DNA from: Sodaliphilus pleomorphus
Lineage (GTDB): Bacteria > Bacteroidota > Bacteroidia > Bacteroidales > Muribaculaceae
Assembly (NCBI RefSeq): GCF_009676955.1
Contig: NZ_CP045696.1
Span: 1,114,501 to 1,178,500, forward strand
DNA: 64,000 nt
Direction of reading: 5' to 3'
Shown here piece after piece: positions 36,122 to 45,654 of this stretch. The position numbers and the translations under genes were made by a program. Below the pieces are notes generated by a model. It was not told the origin of the DNA, did not search any database, and worked only from the letters and a program-made list of their open reading frames with translations. Position 1 is the first letter of the stretch, and each line of letters starts with the position of its first letter.

Positions 36122-36856
36122 ATGCGCATGAATGGAACAATAAGCATGACTGACATTCTGCTGGCCGTATCGGTCGGCTGTAACCTGTGGTTCCTGTTCC
36201 TGCTGCTCTACGACCGCATCATGGAAACGAGATTCGTCCGCTTCCTGAAAGGCATTGCCGGGCTTTGGCGGTCATTGGGCGGCACGGAGGTGAAGCAGGA
36301 AACGGTACGGGAAACACCTCCCGCAGAAACATCGGACATCATCGGCAGGAGCCGTTTCAAAATGGCATCAACCCGGACAACCGCTGCCATACCAACGCAA
36401 GAAGCAGCCACTTCGGAAAAAGGTATTGAGCTGTCGGAGGAAGAGGCTACTTTTGACGACGGAAACACGGAAACCGTGTCCCATCCGGCACAAGTTCCGG
36501 AGGAAAAACTCGATGAAACCTTCACGAGCATCCCGCCTTCGGAACTGGAGTTCGGGGAGGATGAACCGGAGGACGGAACGCCCGACACACCAAGAGCTAC
36601 GGGAAGCAGTTTTGACGAGATAGACGATGCGGTCAGGGCTGCCAAGAACCCGGAAGCGACAACGGCAGAACGGGAACGTGCGGCAAAGGTCTTCTCCGAT
36701 ATGGAAGGAACGGAACTGTACGAGAAGCTGATGTCCGGCTCGACGGAACTGAGCATCCGTATCAAGGGGCTTATCGAAGTCCGGCTGAAGAAACCGAAAA
36801 AGGAATTTACCGTACCCGACAACATTGACGAGTTCAATATCCGGGACTATGTATAA
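36122..36856 (+). CDS. traD: Conjugal protein TraD
   Basis: 244 residues. One N-terminal transmembrane helix (about 8-27, ILLAVSVGCNLWFLFLLL), then a long acidic Glu/Pro/Ser/Thr-rich region and a conserved C-terminal block (RAAKVFSDMEGTELYEKL...DNIDEFNIRDYV). Position after traC matches CTnDOT traD. Molecular role unknown. The 204 bp to traE contain the ACTAAAACCAAAGTAA motif and no gene. Confidence 0.78.
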   Translation: MRMNGTISMTDILLAVSVGCNLWFLFLLLYDRIMETRFVRFLKGIAGLWRSLGGTEVKQETVRETPPAETSDIIGRSRFKMASTRTTAAIPTQEAATSEKGIELSEEEATFDDGNTETVSHPAQVPEEKLDETFTSIPPSELEFGEDEPEDGTPDTPRATGSSFDEIDDAVRAAKNPEATTAERERAAKVFSDMEGTELYEKLMSGSTELSIRIKGLIEVRLKKPKKEFTVPDNIDEFNIRDYV

Positions 36857-37060
36857 CGACTAAAAAAACAGTGGAAATGAAAACGTAAGACGGCATCACA
36901 CCATGCGCACGGCAGTACAAGGTACAGCCAATCCGCAACGGACACACCCAAGTCCGTGGAAACAAACGGGCAACCACTAAAACCAAAGTAAAGTAATCAA
37001 GTATCAACCGCCCGAAAAAGGACTATCCACCCTTTGGACGGCACAAAAAAAGAACAGTTT

Positions 37061-37372
37061 ATGAACAAGAACATCAGACAAAAGTTCATCATCTCTGCGG
37101 CACTTATGATTGCCGCAACCGCCTCCGCATTTGCGCAGGGAAACGGCATCGCGGGCATCAACGAAGCCACCTCTATGGTGAGTTCGTATTTTGACCCCGG
37201 CACGAAACTTATCTATGCCATCGGCGCGGTGGTCGGTCTTATCGGAGGCGTAAAAGTCTATGGCAAGTTTTCATCCGGCGACCCGGATACCTCGAAAACC
37301 GCAGCCTCGTGGTTCGGCGCATGTATTTTTTTAATTGTAGCTGCGACTATCCTGCGCTCATTCTTCCTTTAA
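37061..37372 (+). CDS. traE: Conjugal pilin-like protein TraE (DUF4134)
   Basis: 103 residues from the ATG at 37061; the open frame runs to 37034. Signal-like N-terminus (about 1-23, ending AFAQ) and two hydrophobic helices (LIYAIGAVVGLIGGVKVYG; ACIFLIVAATILRSFFL), the layout of VirB2-type pilins. Followed by traF after 8 bp. Confidence 0.87.
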   Translation: MNKNIRQKFIISAALMIAATASAFAQGNGIAGINEATSMVSSYFDPGTKLIYAIGAVVGLIGGVKVYGKFSSGDPDTSKTAASWFGACIFLIVAATILRSFFL

Positions 37373-37380
37373 TAAACAGT

Positions 37381-37713
37381 ATGGCTGAATACCCGATAAA
37401 CAAGGGTATCGGTCGTCCGGTCGAGTTCAAGGGTTTGAAGGCTCAGTACCTCTTCATATTCTGCGGGGGTCTGCTGGCTCTCTTCGTCCTGTTCGTCATC
37501 CTCTACATGGTCGGCATCGACCAGTGGATATGTATCGGCTTCGGCGCGGCATCGTCTTCCGTCCTCGTATGGCAGACCTTCGCGCTGAACGCCCGGTACG
37601 GCGAACACGGGCTGATGAAGTTGGGAGCGGTAAGGAGCCATCCCCGATACCTTATCAACCGGCGGCGGATCACCCGATTATTCAAACGGCAACGAAAGGA
37701 AGAAACGACATGA
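37381..37713 (+). CDS. traF: Conjugal membrane protein TraF (DUF4133, VirB3-like)
   Basis: 110 residues from the ATG at 37381. Two adjacent membrane helices (about 23-43 and 46-64), a short basic tail (NRRRITRLFKRQRKEE). The DUF4133 family corresponds in size and place to VirB3, which partners the VirB4 ATPase. Overlaps traG by 4 bp. Confidence 0.87.
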   Translation: MAEYPINKGIGRPVEFKGLKAQYLFIFCGGLLALFVLFVILYMVGIDQWICIGFGAASSSVLVWQTFALNARYGEHGLMKLGAVRSHPRYLINRRRITRLFKRQRKEETT

Positions 37714-40214
37714 GAAATACATCCAAAATGACAACACTGGAAAACAAGTTCCCCCTGCTGGCGGTGGAGCATGGCTGCATCATTTCCAAAGACGCCGACA
37801 TCACGGTGGCTTTTGAGGTGGAACTGCCGGAGCTTTACACCGTGACGGGCGCGGAGTACGAGGCGATACACGGCTGCTGGTGCAAGGCAATCAAGGTGCT
37901 GCCGGACTTCTGCGTCGTACATAAGCAGGACTGGTTCATCAAGGAACGCTACAAGCCGGAATTACAGAAGGACGACATGAGTTTTTTGAGCCGCTCCTTT
38001 GAACGCCACTTCAATGAGCGTCCGTACCTGAAACATTCCTGCTATCTCTACCTGACCAAGACGACGAAGGAGCGTAACCGGATGCAGAGCAACTTCAGCA
38101 CGCTGTGCCGGGGGCATATCATCCCGAAGGAGCTGGACAAGGAAACCGCCGGGAAGTTCATGGAAGCTGCCGAACAGTTCGAGCGCATCATGAACGACAG
38201 CGGCTTTGTCAGGCTGCGCCGCCTCTCCACCGACGAGCTTGTCGGGACGGAGAAGTCCGCCGGACTGATAGAGCGTTACTTCTCGCTCATGCCCGAAGGC
38301 GACACGACCTTGCAGGACATCGACCTCTCGGCAAAGGAAATGCGCATCGGCGACAACCGCCTGTGCCTGCACACCCTCTCTGACGCGGAGGATATGCCCG
38401 GAAAGGTGGCGACTGACATCCGCTACGAGAAACTCTCCACGGATCGAAGCGACTGCCGCCTCTCCTTTGCCTCTCCCGTGGGGCTGTTGCTCTCTTGCAA
38501 CCACATCTACAACCAGTATGTGATTATCGACAACAGTGAAGAGAACCTTCAAAAATTCGAGAAGTCTGCGAGGAATATGCAGTCGCTCTCCCGATACAGC
38601 CGGAGCAACAGCATCAACCGCGAGTGGATAGACCAGTACCTGAACGAAGCCCATTCCTACGGGCTGACCTCGGTACGGGCGCACTTTAACGTCATGGCGT
38701 GGAGCGATGACGCGGAGGAACTGAAGCATATCAAGAACGATGTGGGCAGCCAGCTGGCGAGCATGGAGTGTGTACCGCGCCACAACACCATCGACTGCCC
38801 GACACTCTACTGGGCGGCGATGCCCGGCAACGCGGCGGACTTCCCGGCGGAAGAGAGTTTCCACACCTTCATCGAGCAGGCGGTGTGCCTCTTCACGGAG
38901 GAAACCAACTACCGCAATTCGCTCTCGCCCTTCGGCATCAAGATGGTGGACAGGCTCACGGGAAAACCGTTGCACCTCGACATCAGCGACCTGCCGATGA
39001 AGCGGGGCATCACCACCAACCGCAACAAGTTCGTGTTGGGTCCTTCGGGCAGCGGCAAGTCGTTTTTCATGAACCACCTCGTGAGGCAATACTACGAACA
39101 GGGTACGCACGTGGTATTGGTGGACACGGGAAACTCCTATCAGGGCTTGTGCGAGATGATCCGGCGCAAGACAAACGGGGCGGACGGCGTGTACTTCACC
39201 TACACGGAGGAGAAACCGATTTCATTCAACCCGTTCTACACCGATGATTACGTGTTCGACGTGGAGAAGAAGGACAGCATCAAGACATTGCTGCTGACGC
39301 TCTGGAAGTCGGAGGACGACAAAGTGACGAAGACGGAAAGCGGCGAACTGGGCAGCGCGGTGAACGCCTATATCGAGCGTATCAGGGCTGACCGGAGCAT
39401 CGTCCCCTCGTTCAACACCTTCTACGAGTATATGCGCGACGACTACCGAAGGGAGTTGGCGGAACGTGAGATAAAGGTGGAGAAGTCCGATTTCAACATC
39501 GACAATATGCTCACCACCATGCGGCAGTATTACCGGGGAGGACGCTATGACTTCCTGCTCAACTCCACGGAGAACATCGACCTGCTCGGCAAGCGATTCA
39601 TCGTCTTCGAGATTGATTCGATAAAAGAAAATCGCGAGCTTTTCCCTGTGGTGACCATCATCATCATGGAAGCCTTCATTAACAAGATGCGCCGTCTGAA
39701 AGGCGTGCGCAAGCAACTGATAGTGGAAGAGGCTTGGAAGGCACTCTCTTCGGCGAATATGGCTGAGTACCTGCGCTATATGTACAAGACCGTGCGCAAG
39801 TATTACGGGGAGGCAATCGTGGTGACGCAGGAGGTGGACGACATCATTTCCTCGCCTGTCGTCAAGGAGAGCATCATCAACAACTCCGACTGCAAGATAC
39901 TCCTCGACCAGCGGAAATACATGAACAAGTTTGATGCCATACAGTCCCTGTTGGGTCTTACGGAGAAGGAGAAGTCGCAGATACTCTCCATCAACATGGC
40001 GAACAACCCGTCAAGGCTCTACAAGGAGGTCTGGATCGGACTGGGTGGCACGCAGTCGGCGGTTTATGCCACCGAAGTTAGTGCTGAAGAGTATCTGGCG
40101 TACACCACCGAAGAAACGGAAAAAGTAGAGGTTTACCGTCTGGCGGAGCAGTTGGGCGGCGACATCGAAGCCGCCATCCGGCAGCTTGCCGAAAGGCGGA
40201 GAAAAAAGGAATAA
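37710..40214 (+). CDS. traG: Conjugation ATPase TraG (VirB4-like)
   Basis: 834 residues from the ATG at 37710; an upstream frame to 37524 overlaps traF and is rejected. N-terminal TraG_N domain, Walker A GPSGSGKS at 444-451, Walker B LIVEEAWKAL, and the VTQEVDDI and DCKILLDQRK motifs of VirB4 ATPases. It powers assembly and substrate transfer of the type IV secretion channel at the inner membrane. Confidence 0.94.
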   Translation: MRNTSKMTTLENKFPLLAVEHGCIISKDADITVAFEVELPELYTVTGAEYEAIHGCWCKAIKVLPDFCVVHKQDWFIKERYKPELQKDDMSFLSRSFERHFNERPYLKHSCYLYLTKTTKERNRMQSNFSTLCRGHIIPKELDKETAGKFMEAAEQFERIMNDSGFVRLRRLSTDELVGTEKSAGLIERYFSLMPEGDTTLQDIDLSAKEMRIGDNRLCLHTLSDAEDMPGKVATDIRYEKLSTDRSDCRLSFASPVGLLLSCNHIYNQYVIIDNSEENLQKFEKSARNMQSLSRYSRSNSINREWIDQYLNEAHSYGLTSVRAHFNVMAWSDDAEELKHIKNDVGSQLASMECVPRHNTIDCPTLYWAAMPGNAADFPAEESFHTFIEQAVCLFTEETNYRNSLSPFGIKMVDRLTGKPLHLDISDLPMKRGITTNRNKFVLGPSGSGKSFFMNHLVRQYYEQGTHVVLVDTGNSYQGLCEMIRRKTNGADGVYFTYTEEKPISFNPFYTDDYVFDVEKKDSIKTLLLTLWKSEDDKVTKTESGELGSAVNAYIERIRADRSIVPSFNTFYEYMRDDYRRELAEREIKVEKSDFNIDNMLTTMRQYYRGGRYDFLLNSTENIDLLGKRFIVFEIDSIKENRELFPVVTIIIMEAFINKMRRLKGVRKQLIVEEAWKALSSANMAEYLRYMYKTVRKYYGEAIVVTQEVDDIISSPVVKESIINNSDCKILLDQRKYMNKFDAIQSLLGLTEKEKSQILSINMANNPSRLYKEVWIGLGGTQSAVYATEVSAEEYLAYTTEETEKVEVYRLAEQLGGDIEAAIRQLAERRRKKE

Positions 40215-40245
40215 GTAGAAACAGATTCATCAACTAAAAAAGAAA

Positions 40246-40635
40246 ATGCGTATGAGTATATCAAGAACGAAAATGCTGCAAGTCAGCAAGTGTTTAATCG
40301 GGCTGGCAGTCATGATGCTGCAATCCTGCGAAACCGTGGACAACCGCCGCGACCAGCTTTGCGGGAACTGGGAGAGCGTTGAGGGAAAGCCCGACGTGCT
40401 TATCTACAAGGAGGGCGAAGTCTATAAGGTAACGGTATTCAAGCGGAGCGGCATCCGCCGCAAACTGAAGCCGGAAACCTATCTCTTGCAAGAGGAGAAC
40501 GGCAACCTGTTCATAAACACCGGATTCCGTATCGACGTGTCCTACAACGAGGCGACGGACATCCTGACCTTCTCGCCGAACGGGGACTACGTGCGCGTGA
40601 ACCCGAAACCGGACCATCCGATAAGCGAACAATAA
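40246..40635 (+). CDS. traH: Conjugal lipoprotein TraH (DUF3876)
   Basis: 129 residues with a lipoprotein signal (LIGLAVMMLQSC, Cys at about 28), then a small beta domain beginning QLCGNWESVEGKPDVLIY, as in lipocalin-like DUF3876 proteins. Probably outer- or inner-membrane anchored. Place matches CTnDOT traH. Confidence 0.8.
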   Translation: MRMSISRTKMLQVSKCLIGLAVMMLQSCETVDNRRDQLCGNWESVEGKPDVLIYKEGEVYKVTVFKRSGIRRKLKPETYLLQEENGNLFINTGFRIDVSYNEATDILTFSPNGDYVRVNPKPDHPISEQ

Positions 40636-40661
40636 CGACAACCACTAAAATCCAAAGTAAC

Positions 40662-41291
40662 ATGATAACAAGAATAACACTTATTATCTGCCTGTGCCTG
40701 TTTGCAGTCGGCAGGGCAAGCGCACAGTGGGCGGTGATAGACCCGTCCAACATCGCGCAGAGCATCGTGAATACCTCCAAGAACGTGGTACACACTTCCA
40801 CGACCGCCCAGAATATGATAAAGAATTTTCAGGAGACTGTGAAGATTTACGAGCAGGGCAAGAAGTATTACGACGCACTGAAATCCGTGAACAATCTGGT
40901 AAAAGACGCCCGGAAAGTGCAGCAAACCATCCTGATGGTGGGTGACATCACCGACACCTATGTGACCAGCTTCCAGAGGATGATGCGTGACGACAACTTC
41001 ACGGTGGAGGAACTGGGAGCCATCGCCTTCGGCTACACCAAGCTGTTGGAGGAATCCAACGATGTTCTGACGGAACTGAAGAACGTGGTGAACATCACCA
41101 CGCTCTCCATGACGGACAAGGAGCGCATGGATGTGGTGGAACGCTGCTACTCCAAGATGAAGCGTTACCGCAACCTCGTGAGCTACTACACCAACAAGAA
41201 CATCAGCGTGAGCTACCTGCGGGCAAAAAAGAAGAACGACCTCGATCGCATCATGGGGCTGTACGGGAACATGAACGAAAGATACTGGTAG
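40662..41291 (+). CDS. traI: Conjugal protein TraI (DUF4141)
   Basis: 209 residues. Signal peptide (about 1-21, ending ASAQ), then long helices (NTSKNVVHTSTTAQNMIKNF onward), matching the VirB5-like periplasmic DUF4141 family. The ACTAAAATCCAAAGTAA motif stands just before its ATG. traJ starts 3 bp after its stop. Confidence 0.86.
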   Translation: MITRITLIICLCLFAVGRASAQWAVIDPSNIAQSIVNTSKNVVHTSTTAQNMIKNFQETVKIYEQGKKYYDALKSVNNLVKDARKVQQTILMVGDITDTYVTSFQRMMRDDNFTVEELGAIAFGYTKLLEESNDVLTELKNVVNITTLSMTDKERMDVVERCYSKMKRYRNLVSYYTNKNISVSYLRAKKKNDLDRIMGLYGNMNERYW

Positions 41292-41294
41292 CCT

Positions 41295-42299
41295 ATGAAT
41301 TTCGACAACCTTCACCAGATTCTGCGCTCGCTCTACGAACAGATGATGCCGCTATGCGGGGACATGGCGGGCGTGGCGAAAGGCATCGCCGGGCTGGGTG
41401 CGCTGTTCTACGTTGCCTACCGGGTGTGGCAGTCGCTGGCGAGAGCCGAACCGATAGACGTGTTCCCCATGCTGCGCCCGTTTGCGATAGGCTTGTGCAT
41501 CATGTTCTTCCCGACGGTGGTATTAGGCACGATAAACAGCATCATGTCGCCCGTCGTGCAGGGCACGGCAAAGATGCTAGAGGCGGAAACGCTTGACATG
41601 AACCAGTACCGTGAGCAGAAAGACAAACTGGAATACGAGGCGATGATGCGTAACCCCGAAACCGCCTACCTTGTGTCGAACGAGGAGTTTGACAAACAGC
41701 TGGAGGAACTGGGCTGGTCACCCGGTGACATGGTGACGATGGCGGGAATGTATATCGAGCGCGGGATGTACAACATGAAGAAGGGCATCCGCGACTTCTT
41801 CCGCGAGATACTGGAACTGATGTTCCAAGCCGCCGCCCTCGTGATAGACACCATTCGCACCTTTTTTCTTGTGGTGCTGGCGATACTCGGTCCGATAGCT
41901 TTCGCCATATCGGTATGGGACGGCTTCCAAAGCACGCTCACGCAATGGATATGCCGCTACATACAGGTCTATCTGTGGTTGCCCGTGTCGGATATGTTCA
42001 GCACCATACTGGCTAAGATACAGGTGCTGATGCTACAAAGCGACATCGAACGGATGCAGGCAGACCCGAACTTCTCGCTGGATTCGAGCGACGGGGTGTA
42101 CATCGTCTTCATGATAATCGGCATCATCGGCTATTTCACCATTCCCACGGTGGCTGGCTGGATTATCCAAGCCGGAGGCATGGGAAGCTATGGTCGCAAC
42201 GTGAACCAGACGGCAGGACGAGCCGGAAGCATGGCGGGCAGCGTGGCAGGTGCAGCCGCAGGCAACATGGTCGGACGTGCCGGGAAGCTGCTGAAATAA
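41295..42299 (+). CDS. traJ: Conjugal polytopic membrane protein TraJ (VirB6-like)
   Basis: 334 residues with several membrane helices (about 28-45, 58-80, 180-215, 265-290) and a Gly/Ala-rich end (AGSMAGSVAGAAAGNMVG). Size and topology correspond to VirB6-type inner-membrane channel components. Confidence 0.88.
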   Translation: MNFDNLHQILRSLYEQMMPLCGDMAGVAKGIAGLGALFYVAYRVWQSLARAEPIDVFPMLRPFAIGLCIMFFPTVVLGTINSIMSPVVQGTAKMLEAETLDMNQYREQKDKLEYEAMMRNPETAYLVSNEEFDKQLEELGWSPGDMVTMAGMYIERGMYNMKKGIRDFFREILELMFQAAALVIDTIRTFFLVVLAILGPIAFAISVWDGFQSTLTQWICRYIQVYLWLPVSDMFSTILAKIQVLMLQSDIERMQADPNFSLDSSDGVYIVFMIIGIIGYFTIPTVAGWIIQAGGMGSYGRNVNQTAGRAGSMAGSVAGAAAGNMVGRAGKLLK

Positions 42300-42330
42300 T
42301 CAACTGACAATTAAAAATGAATAAACAACA

Positions 42331-42954
42331 ATGGAATTTAAGTCACTCAAAAACATCGAATCATCGTTCAGGCAGATACGCCTGTTCGGTATCGTCTTCC
42401 TCTCGTTGTGCGCCGTGATAACGGTATGGAGCGTGTGGAGTTCCTACCGCTTCGCGGAGCGGCAACGGGAAAAGATTTACGTGCTGGACAACGGCAAGTC
42501 GTTGATGCTGGCTCTCTCGCAGGACTTGTCGCAGAACCGTCCGGCGGAGGCAAGGGAACACGTGCGTCGCTTCCACGAGCTGTTCTTCACGCTCTCGCCC
42601 GAAAAGAGCGCGATAGAGCATAATGTGAAACGCGCCCTGCTGTTGGCGGACAAAAGCGTGTACAACTACTATTCGGACTTTGCCGAGAAAGGGTACTACA
42701 ACCGCATCATCGCCGGGAACATCAACCAAGTGCTGAAGGTGGACAGCGTGGTATGCGACTTCAACGGTTATCCCTACCGTGCCGTGACCTACGCCACACA
42801 GAAGATCATCCGGCAAAGCAACGTCACCGAGCGCAGCCTCGTGACCACGTGCCGCCTCTTGAACTCGTCCCGTTCGGACGACAATCCCAACGGTTTTACC
42901 ATCGAGCGATTCACCATCATCGAGAACAAGGATTTACAAACCATCAAAAGGTAA
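42331..42954 (+). CDS. traK: Conjugal protein TraK (VirB8-like)
   Basis: 207 residues: short cytoplasmic start, one membrane helix (about 17-35), and a periplasmic domain (RPAEAREHVRRFHELFFTLSP) with the mixed fold of VirB8/TraK proteins. Followed 5 bp later by traL. Confidence 0.88.
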   Translation: MEFKSLKNIESSFRQIRLFGIVFLSLCAVITVWSVWSSYRFAERQREKIYVLDNGKSLMLALSQDLSQNRPAEAREHVRRFHELFFTLSPEKSAIEHNVKRALLLADKSVYNYYSDFAEKGYYNRIIAGNINQVLKVDSVVCDFNGYPYRAVTYATQKIIRQSNVTERSLVTTCRLLNSSRSDDNPNGFTIERFTIIENKDLQTIKR

Positions 42955-42959
42955 CGGAC

Positions 42960-43268
42960 ATGAAGAAAATCAGGAAATCATTTTGGCGTGCGTACTGGAA
43001 GCTCCACGACAAAAAGAAAATGCTGGTGGCAAGGCTCAAAGGCTATCTGGACGGTTTGCCCCCGAAGACACGCAAACGCATCGTGCTGGCGATGCTCGCC
43101 GCCTTCGCGGTGCTTGCCCTCTACACCTTCGGCAAAGCCGTCTATGACATCGGCAGGAATGACGGCAGCCGGATAGTAACAGACCATGCCGGACAGGTGG
43201 AACTGTCCGTAAAGCCGGAAAACAATCATAATGTAATACCTTATTTATATGGAGCAGACGAAGAATGA
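42960..43268 (+). CDS. traL: Conjugal protein TraL (DUF3989)
   Basis: 102 residues from the ATG at 42960; the open frame upstream to 42753 is a shadow of traK. Basic N-terminus, one membrane helix (IVLAMLAAFAVLALYTFG, about 41-58). Small component next to the VirB10-like TraM, with which it overlaps by 20 bp. Confidence 0.82.
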   Translation: MKKIRKSFWRAYWKLHDKKKMLVARLKGYLDGLPPKTRKRIVLAMLAAFAVLALYTFGKAVYDIGRNDGSRIVTDHAGQVELSVKPENNHNVIPYLYGADEE

Positions 43269-44604
43269 ACCTAAAAACGAGAACACGGCGGCTCCCGACA
43301 ACGGGAAACCGAAGAAGGAGCGCAAGCCGCTGACCGAAGCCCAAAGGCTGAAACGTCAGAAAATGATAGTACTGCCCGCTATGGTGCTGGTATTCATCGG
43401 GGCGATGTGGCTGATATTCGCCCCGTCTTCCGACAAGGAGCAGAAACCGGGAACGGGTGGTTACAACATCGAAATGCCCGATGCCGACAAGGCGAACCGC
43501 CAGATCATCGGCGACAAGGCGAAAGCCTACGAACAGGGGGCGATGGAGGAACGGCAGGAAAACCGCAGCCGCGCCATGCAGGAGCTGGGCGATATGTTCG
43601 ACCGCGAGGTGGCGGAAGCGGACGGCGGCATGGACTTCGACCTTGCCAATCCCGGAAATGCGGAAGATGCAACAGCAACATCATCCGCTCCGAAAACCAT
43701 CCAATCCTCCGCAGCCGCCTACCGCGACCTCAATGCCACGCTCGGCAATTTCTACGAGCAGCCGAAGAACGACAACGCGGAAATGGACGAACTGTTGGAG
43801 CGCATCGCCTCGCTGGAATCGGAATTGGAAAGCGAGAAGGGCAAGGCGTCCGCTATGGATGACCAAGTGGCACTCATGGAGAAGTCCTACGAGCTGGCGG
43901 CGAAGTACATGGGCGGGCAGAACGGCACACAGCCACCTGTTGGACAGGCGGCAGAGCCTTACCCCGTGCAGAAAGCCGGAAAGAACACGGCTGCACCTGT
44001 CAGGCAGGTAACGCATCAGGTGGTGTCCTCGCTCTCACAGCCGATGAGCAACGCTGAGTTTGTCGCCTCCTTCTCGCAGGAGCGTAACCGCAGTTTCAAT
44101 ACGGTGGTGGGGGTCACGACCGTATCGGACAAAAACACCATTTCGGCGTGCATCTATAGGGCGCAGAGTGTGACGGACGGGCAAGCTGTCAAACTCCGGC
44201 TGCTGGAGCCAATGGCAGTGGCGGACAAAATTATCCCCCGTAATGCGGTGGTGGTAGGTACGGCAAAGATTCAGGGCGAACGGCTCGATATTGAAATTAC
44301 TTCGCTGGAGTACGCAGGTACGATTATCCCGGTGGAACTGGCAGTGTATGACACGGACGGGCAGCCCGGCATCTTCATCCCCAACTCGATGGAAATGAAC
44401 GCCGTCCGTGAGGTTGCTGCCAACATGGGCGGCTCGCTGGGCAGCAGCATCAATATCTCCACCAATGCAGGGGCGCAGCTCGCCTCCGACTTGGGCAAGG
44501 GGCTGATACAAGGCACGAGCCAGTATATCGCCAAGAAGATGCGCACGGTGAAAGTGCATCTGAAAGCCGGGTACAGGGTCATGCTCTACCAAGAAACGAA
44601 TTAA
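43249..44604 (+). CDS. traM: Conjugal protein TraM (VirB10-like)
   Basis: 451 residues. Cytoplasmic Lys/Glu-rich start, one membrane helix (about 41-58, IVLPAMVLVFIGAMWLIFAP), coiled and low-complexity linker (about 90-230), then a C-terminal beta domain (ISACIYRAQSVTDGQAVKLR; IIPRNAVVVGTAKIQGERL), typical of the conjugative transposon TraM/VirB10 family that bridges inner and outer membranes. Confidence 0.9.
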   Translation: MEQTKNEPKNENTAAPDNGKPKKERKPLTEAQRLKRQKMIVLPAMVLVFIGAMWLIFAPSSDKEQKPGTGGYNIEMPDADKANRQIIGDKAKAYEQGAMEERQENRSRAMQELGDMFDREVAEADGGMDFDLANPGNAEDATATSSAPKTIQSSAAAYRDLNATLGNFYEQPKNDNAEMDELLERIASLESELESEKGKASAMDDQVALMEKSYELAAKYMGGQNGTQPPVGQAAEPYPVQKAGKNTAAPVRQVTHQVVSSLSQPMSNAEFVASFSQERNRSFNTVVGVTTVSDKNTISACIYRAQSVTDGQAVKLRLLEPMAVADKIIPRNAVVVGTAKIQGERLDIEITSLEYAGTIIPVELAVYDTDGQPGIFIPNSMEMNAVREVAANMGGSLGSSINISTNAGAQLASDLGKGLIQGTSQYIAKKMRTVKVHLKAGYRVMLYQETN

Positions 44605-44647
44605 GGAAACAATCAAATTTTTATTTACCACTAAAATCCAAAGTAAA

Positions 44648-45652
44648 ATGAGAAAAGTAATCATCATGTTTGCCCTCGCTATGGGCATCGTAACTGCCAA
44701 CGCGCAGGAGAACGTAACCGTTGGAACGGACAACGGAAGTGTAGAACAGCCGACGACAGAGCAACCGAACTTGACAAAGGAGGTCTATCCGCAGAAGGAG
44801 GCGGACGGCGACCTGTACCACGGTCTGACAAGAAAGCTGGGATTTGACCGCATGGTTCCTCCGCACGGCTTGGAAGTGACCTACGACAAGACCGTCCACG
44901 TCATTTTCCCCTCGGAAGTGCGCTATGTCGATTTAGGCTCGCCCGACCTGATTGCGGGCAAAGCCGACGGTGCGGAGAACGTCATCCGTGTGAAAGCTAC
45001 CGTGAGGAATTTCCCGAACGAAACCAACATGTCCGTAATCACGGAGGATGGGAATTTTTACACCTTCAACGTGAAGTACGCCGCCGAACCGCTGCTGCTC
45101 AACGTGGAGATGTGCGACTTCATCCATGACGGTGAAGCGGTGAACCGTCCGAACAACGCGCAGGAAATCTACCTGAAAGAGCTGGGCAGTGAAAGTCCCA
45201 TGCTGGTGCGCCTTATCATGAAGTCCATCCACAAGCAGGACAAGCGTGAGGTGAAGCATATCGGCTGCAAGCGTTTCGGCATCCAGTACCTTCTGAAAGG
45301 CATCTACACACACAATGGGCTTCTGTATTTCCACACGGAAATCAGGAACCAGAGCAACGTGCCTTTCGATGTGGACTACGTCACATGGAAAATCGTGGAC
45401 AAGAAGGTGGCGAAGCGTACCGCCGTACAGGAGCAGATTATCCTGCCGCTTCGCGCGCAGAACTACGCCACCTGCGTGCCGGGCAGGAAGAGCGAGCGCA
45501 CGGTCTTCACGATGGCGAAGTTCACCATACCCGACGGCAAGTGCCTCATGGTGGAGCTGAACGAGAAGAACGGCGGCCGTCACCAGTCCTTCGTGATCGA
45601 GAACGAGGACTTGGTACGCGCCAATACCATCAACGAACTTCAAGTGCGCTGA
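44648..45652 (+). CDS. traN: Conjugal protein TraN (DUF4138, VirB9-like)
   Basis: 334 residues with a signal peptide (about 1-20, ending ANAQ). The DUF4138 domain begins at KTVHVIFPSEVRYVDLGSPD; the beta-rich body is VirB9-like. Preceded by the ACTAAAATCCAAAGTAA motif. Likely outer-membrane core of the channel with TraM and TraO. Confidence 0.9.
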   Translation: MRKVIIMFALAMGIVTANAQENVTVGTDNGSVEQPTTEQPNLTKEVYPQKEADGDLYHGLTRKLGFDRMVPPHGLEVTYDKTVHVIFPSEVRYVDLGSPDLIAGKADGAENVIRVKATVRNFPNETNMSVITEDGNFYTFNVKYAAEPLLLNVEMCDFIHDGEAVNRPNNAQEIYLKELGSESPMLVRLIMKSIHKQDKREVKHIGCKRFGIQYLLKGIYTHNGLLYFHTEIRNQSNVPFDVDYVTWKIVDKKVAKRTAVQEQIILPLRAQNYATCVPGRKSERTVFTMAKFTIPDGKCLMVELNEKNGGRHQSFVIENEDLVRANTINELQVR

Positions 45653-45654
45653 CC

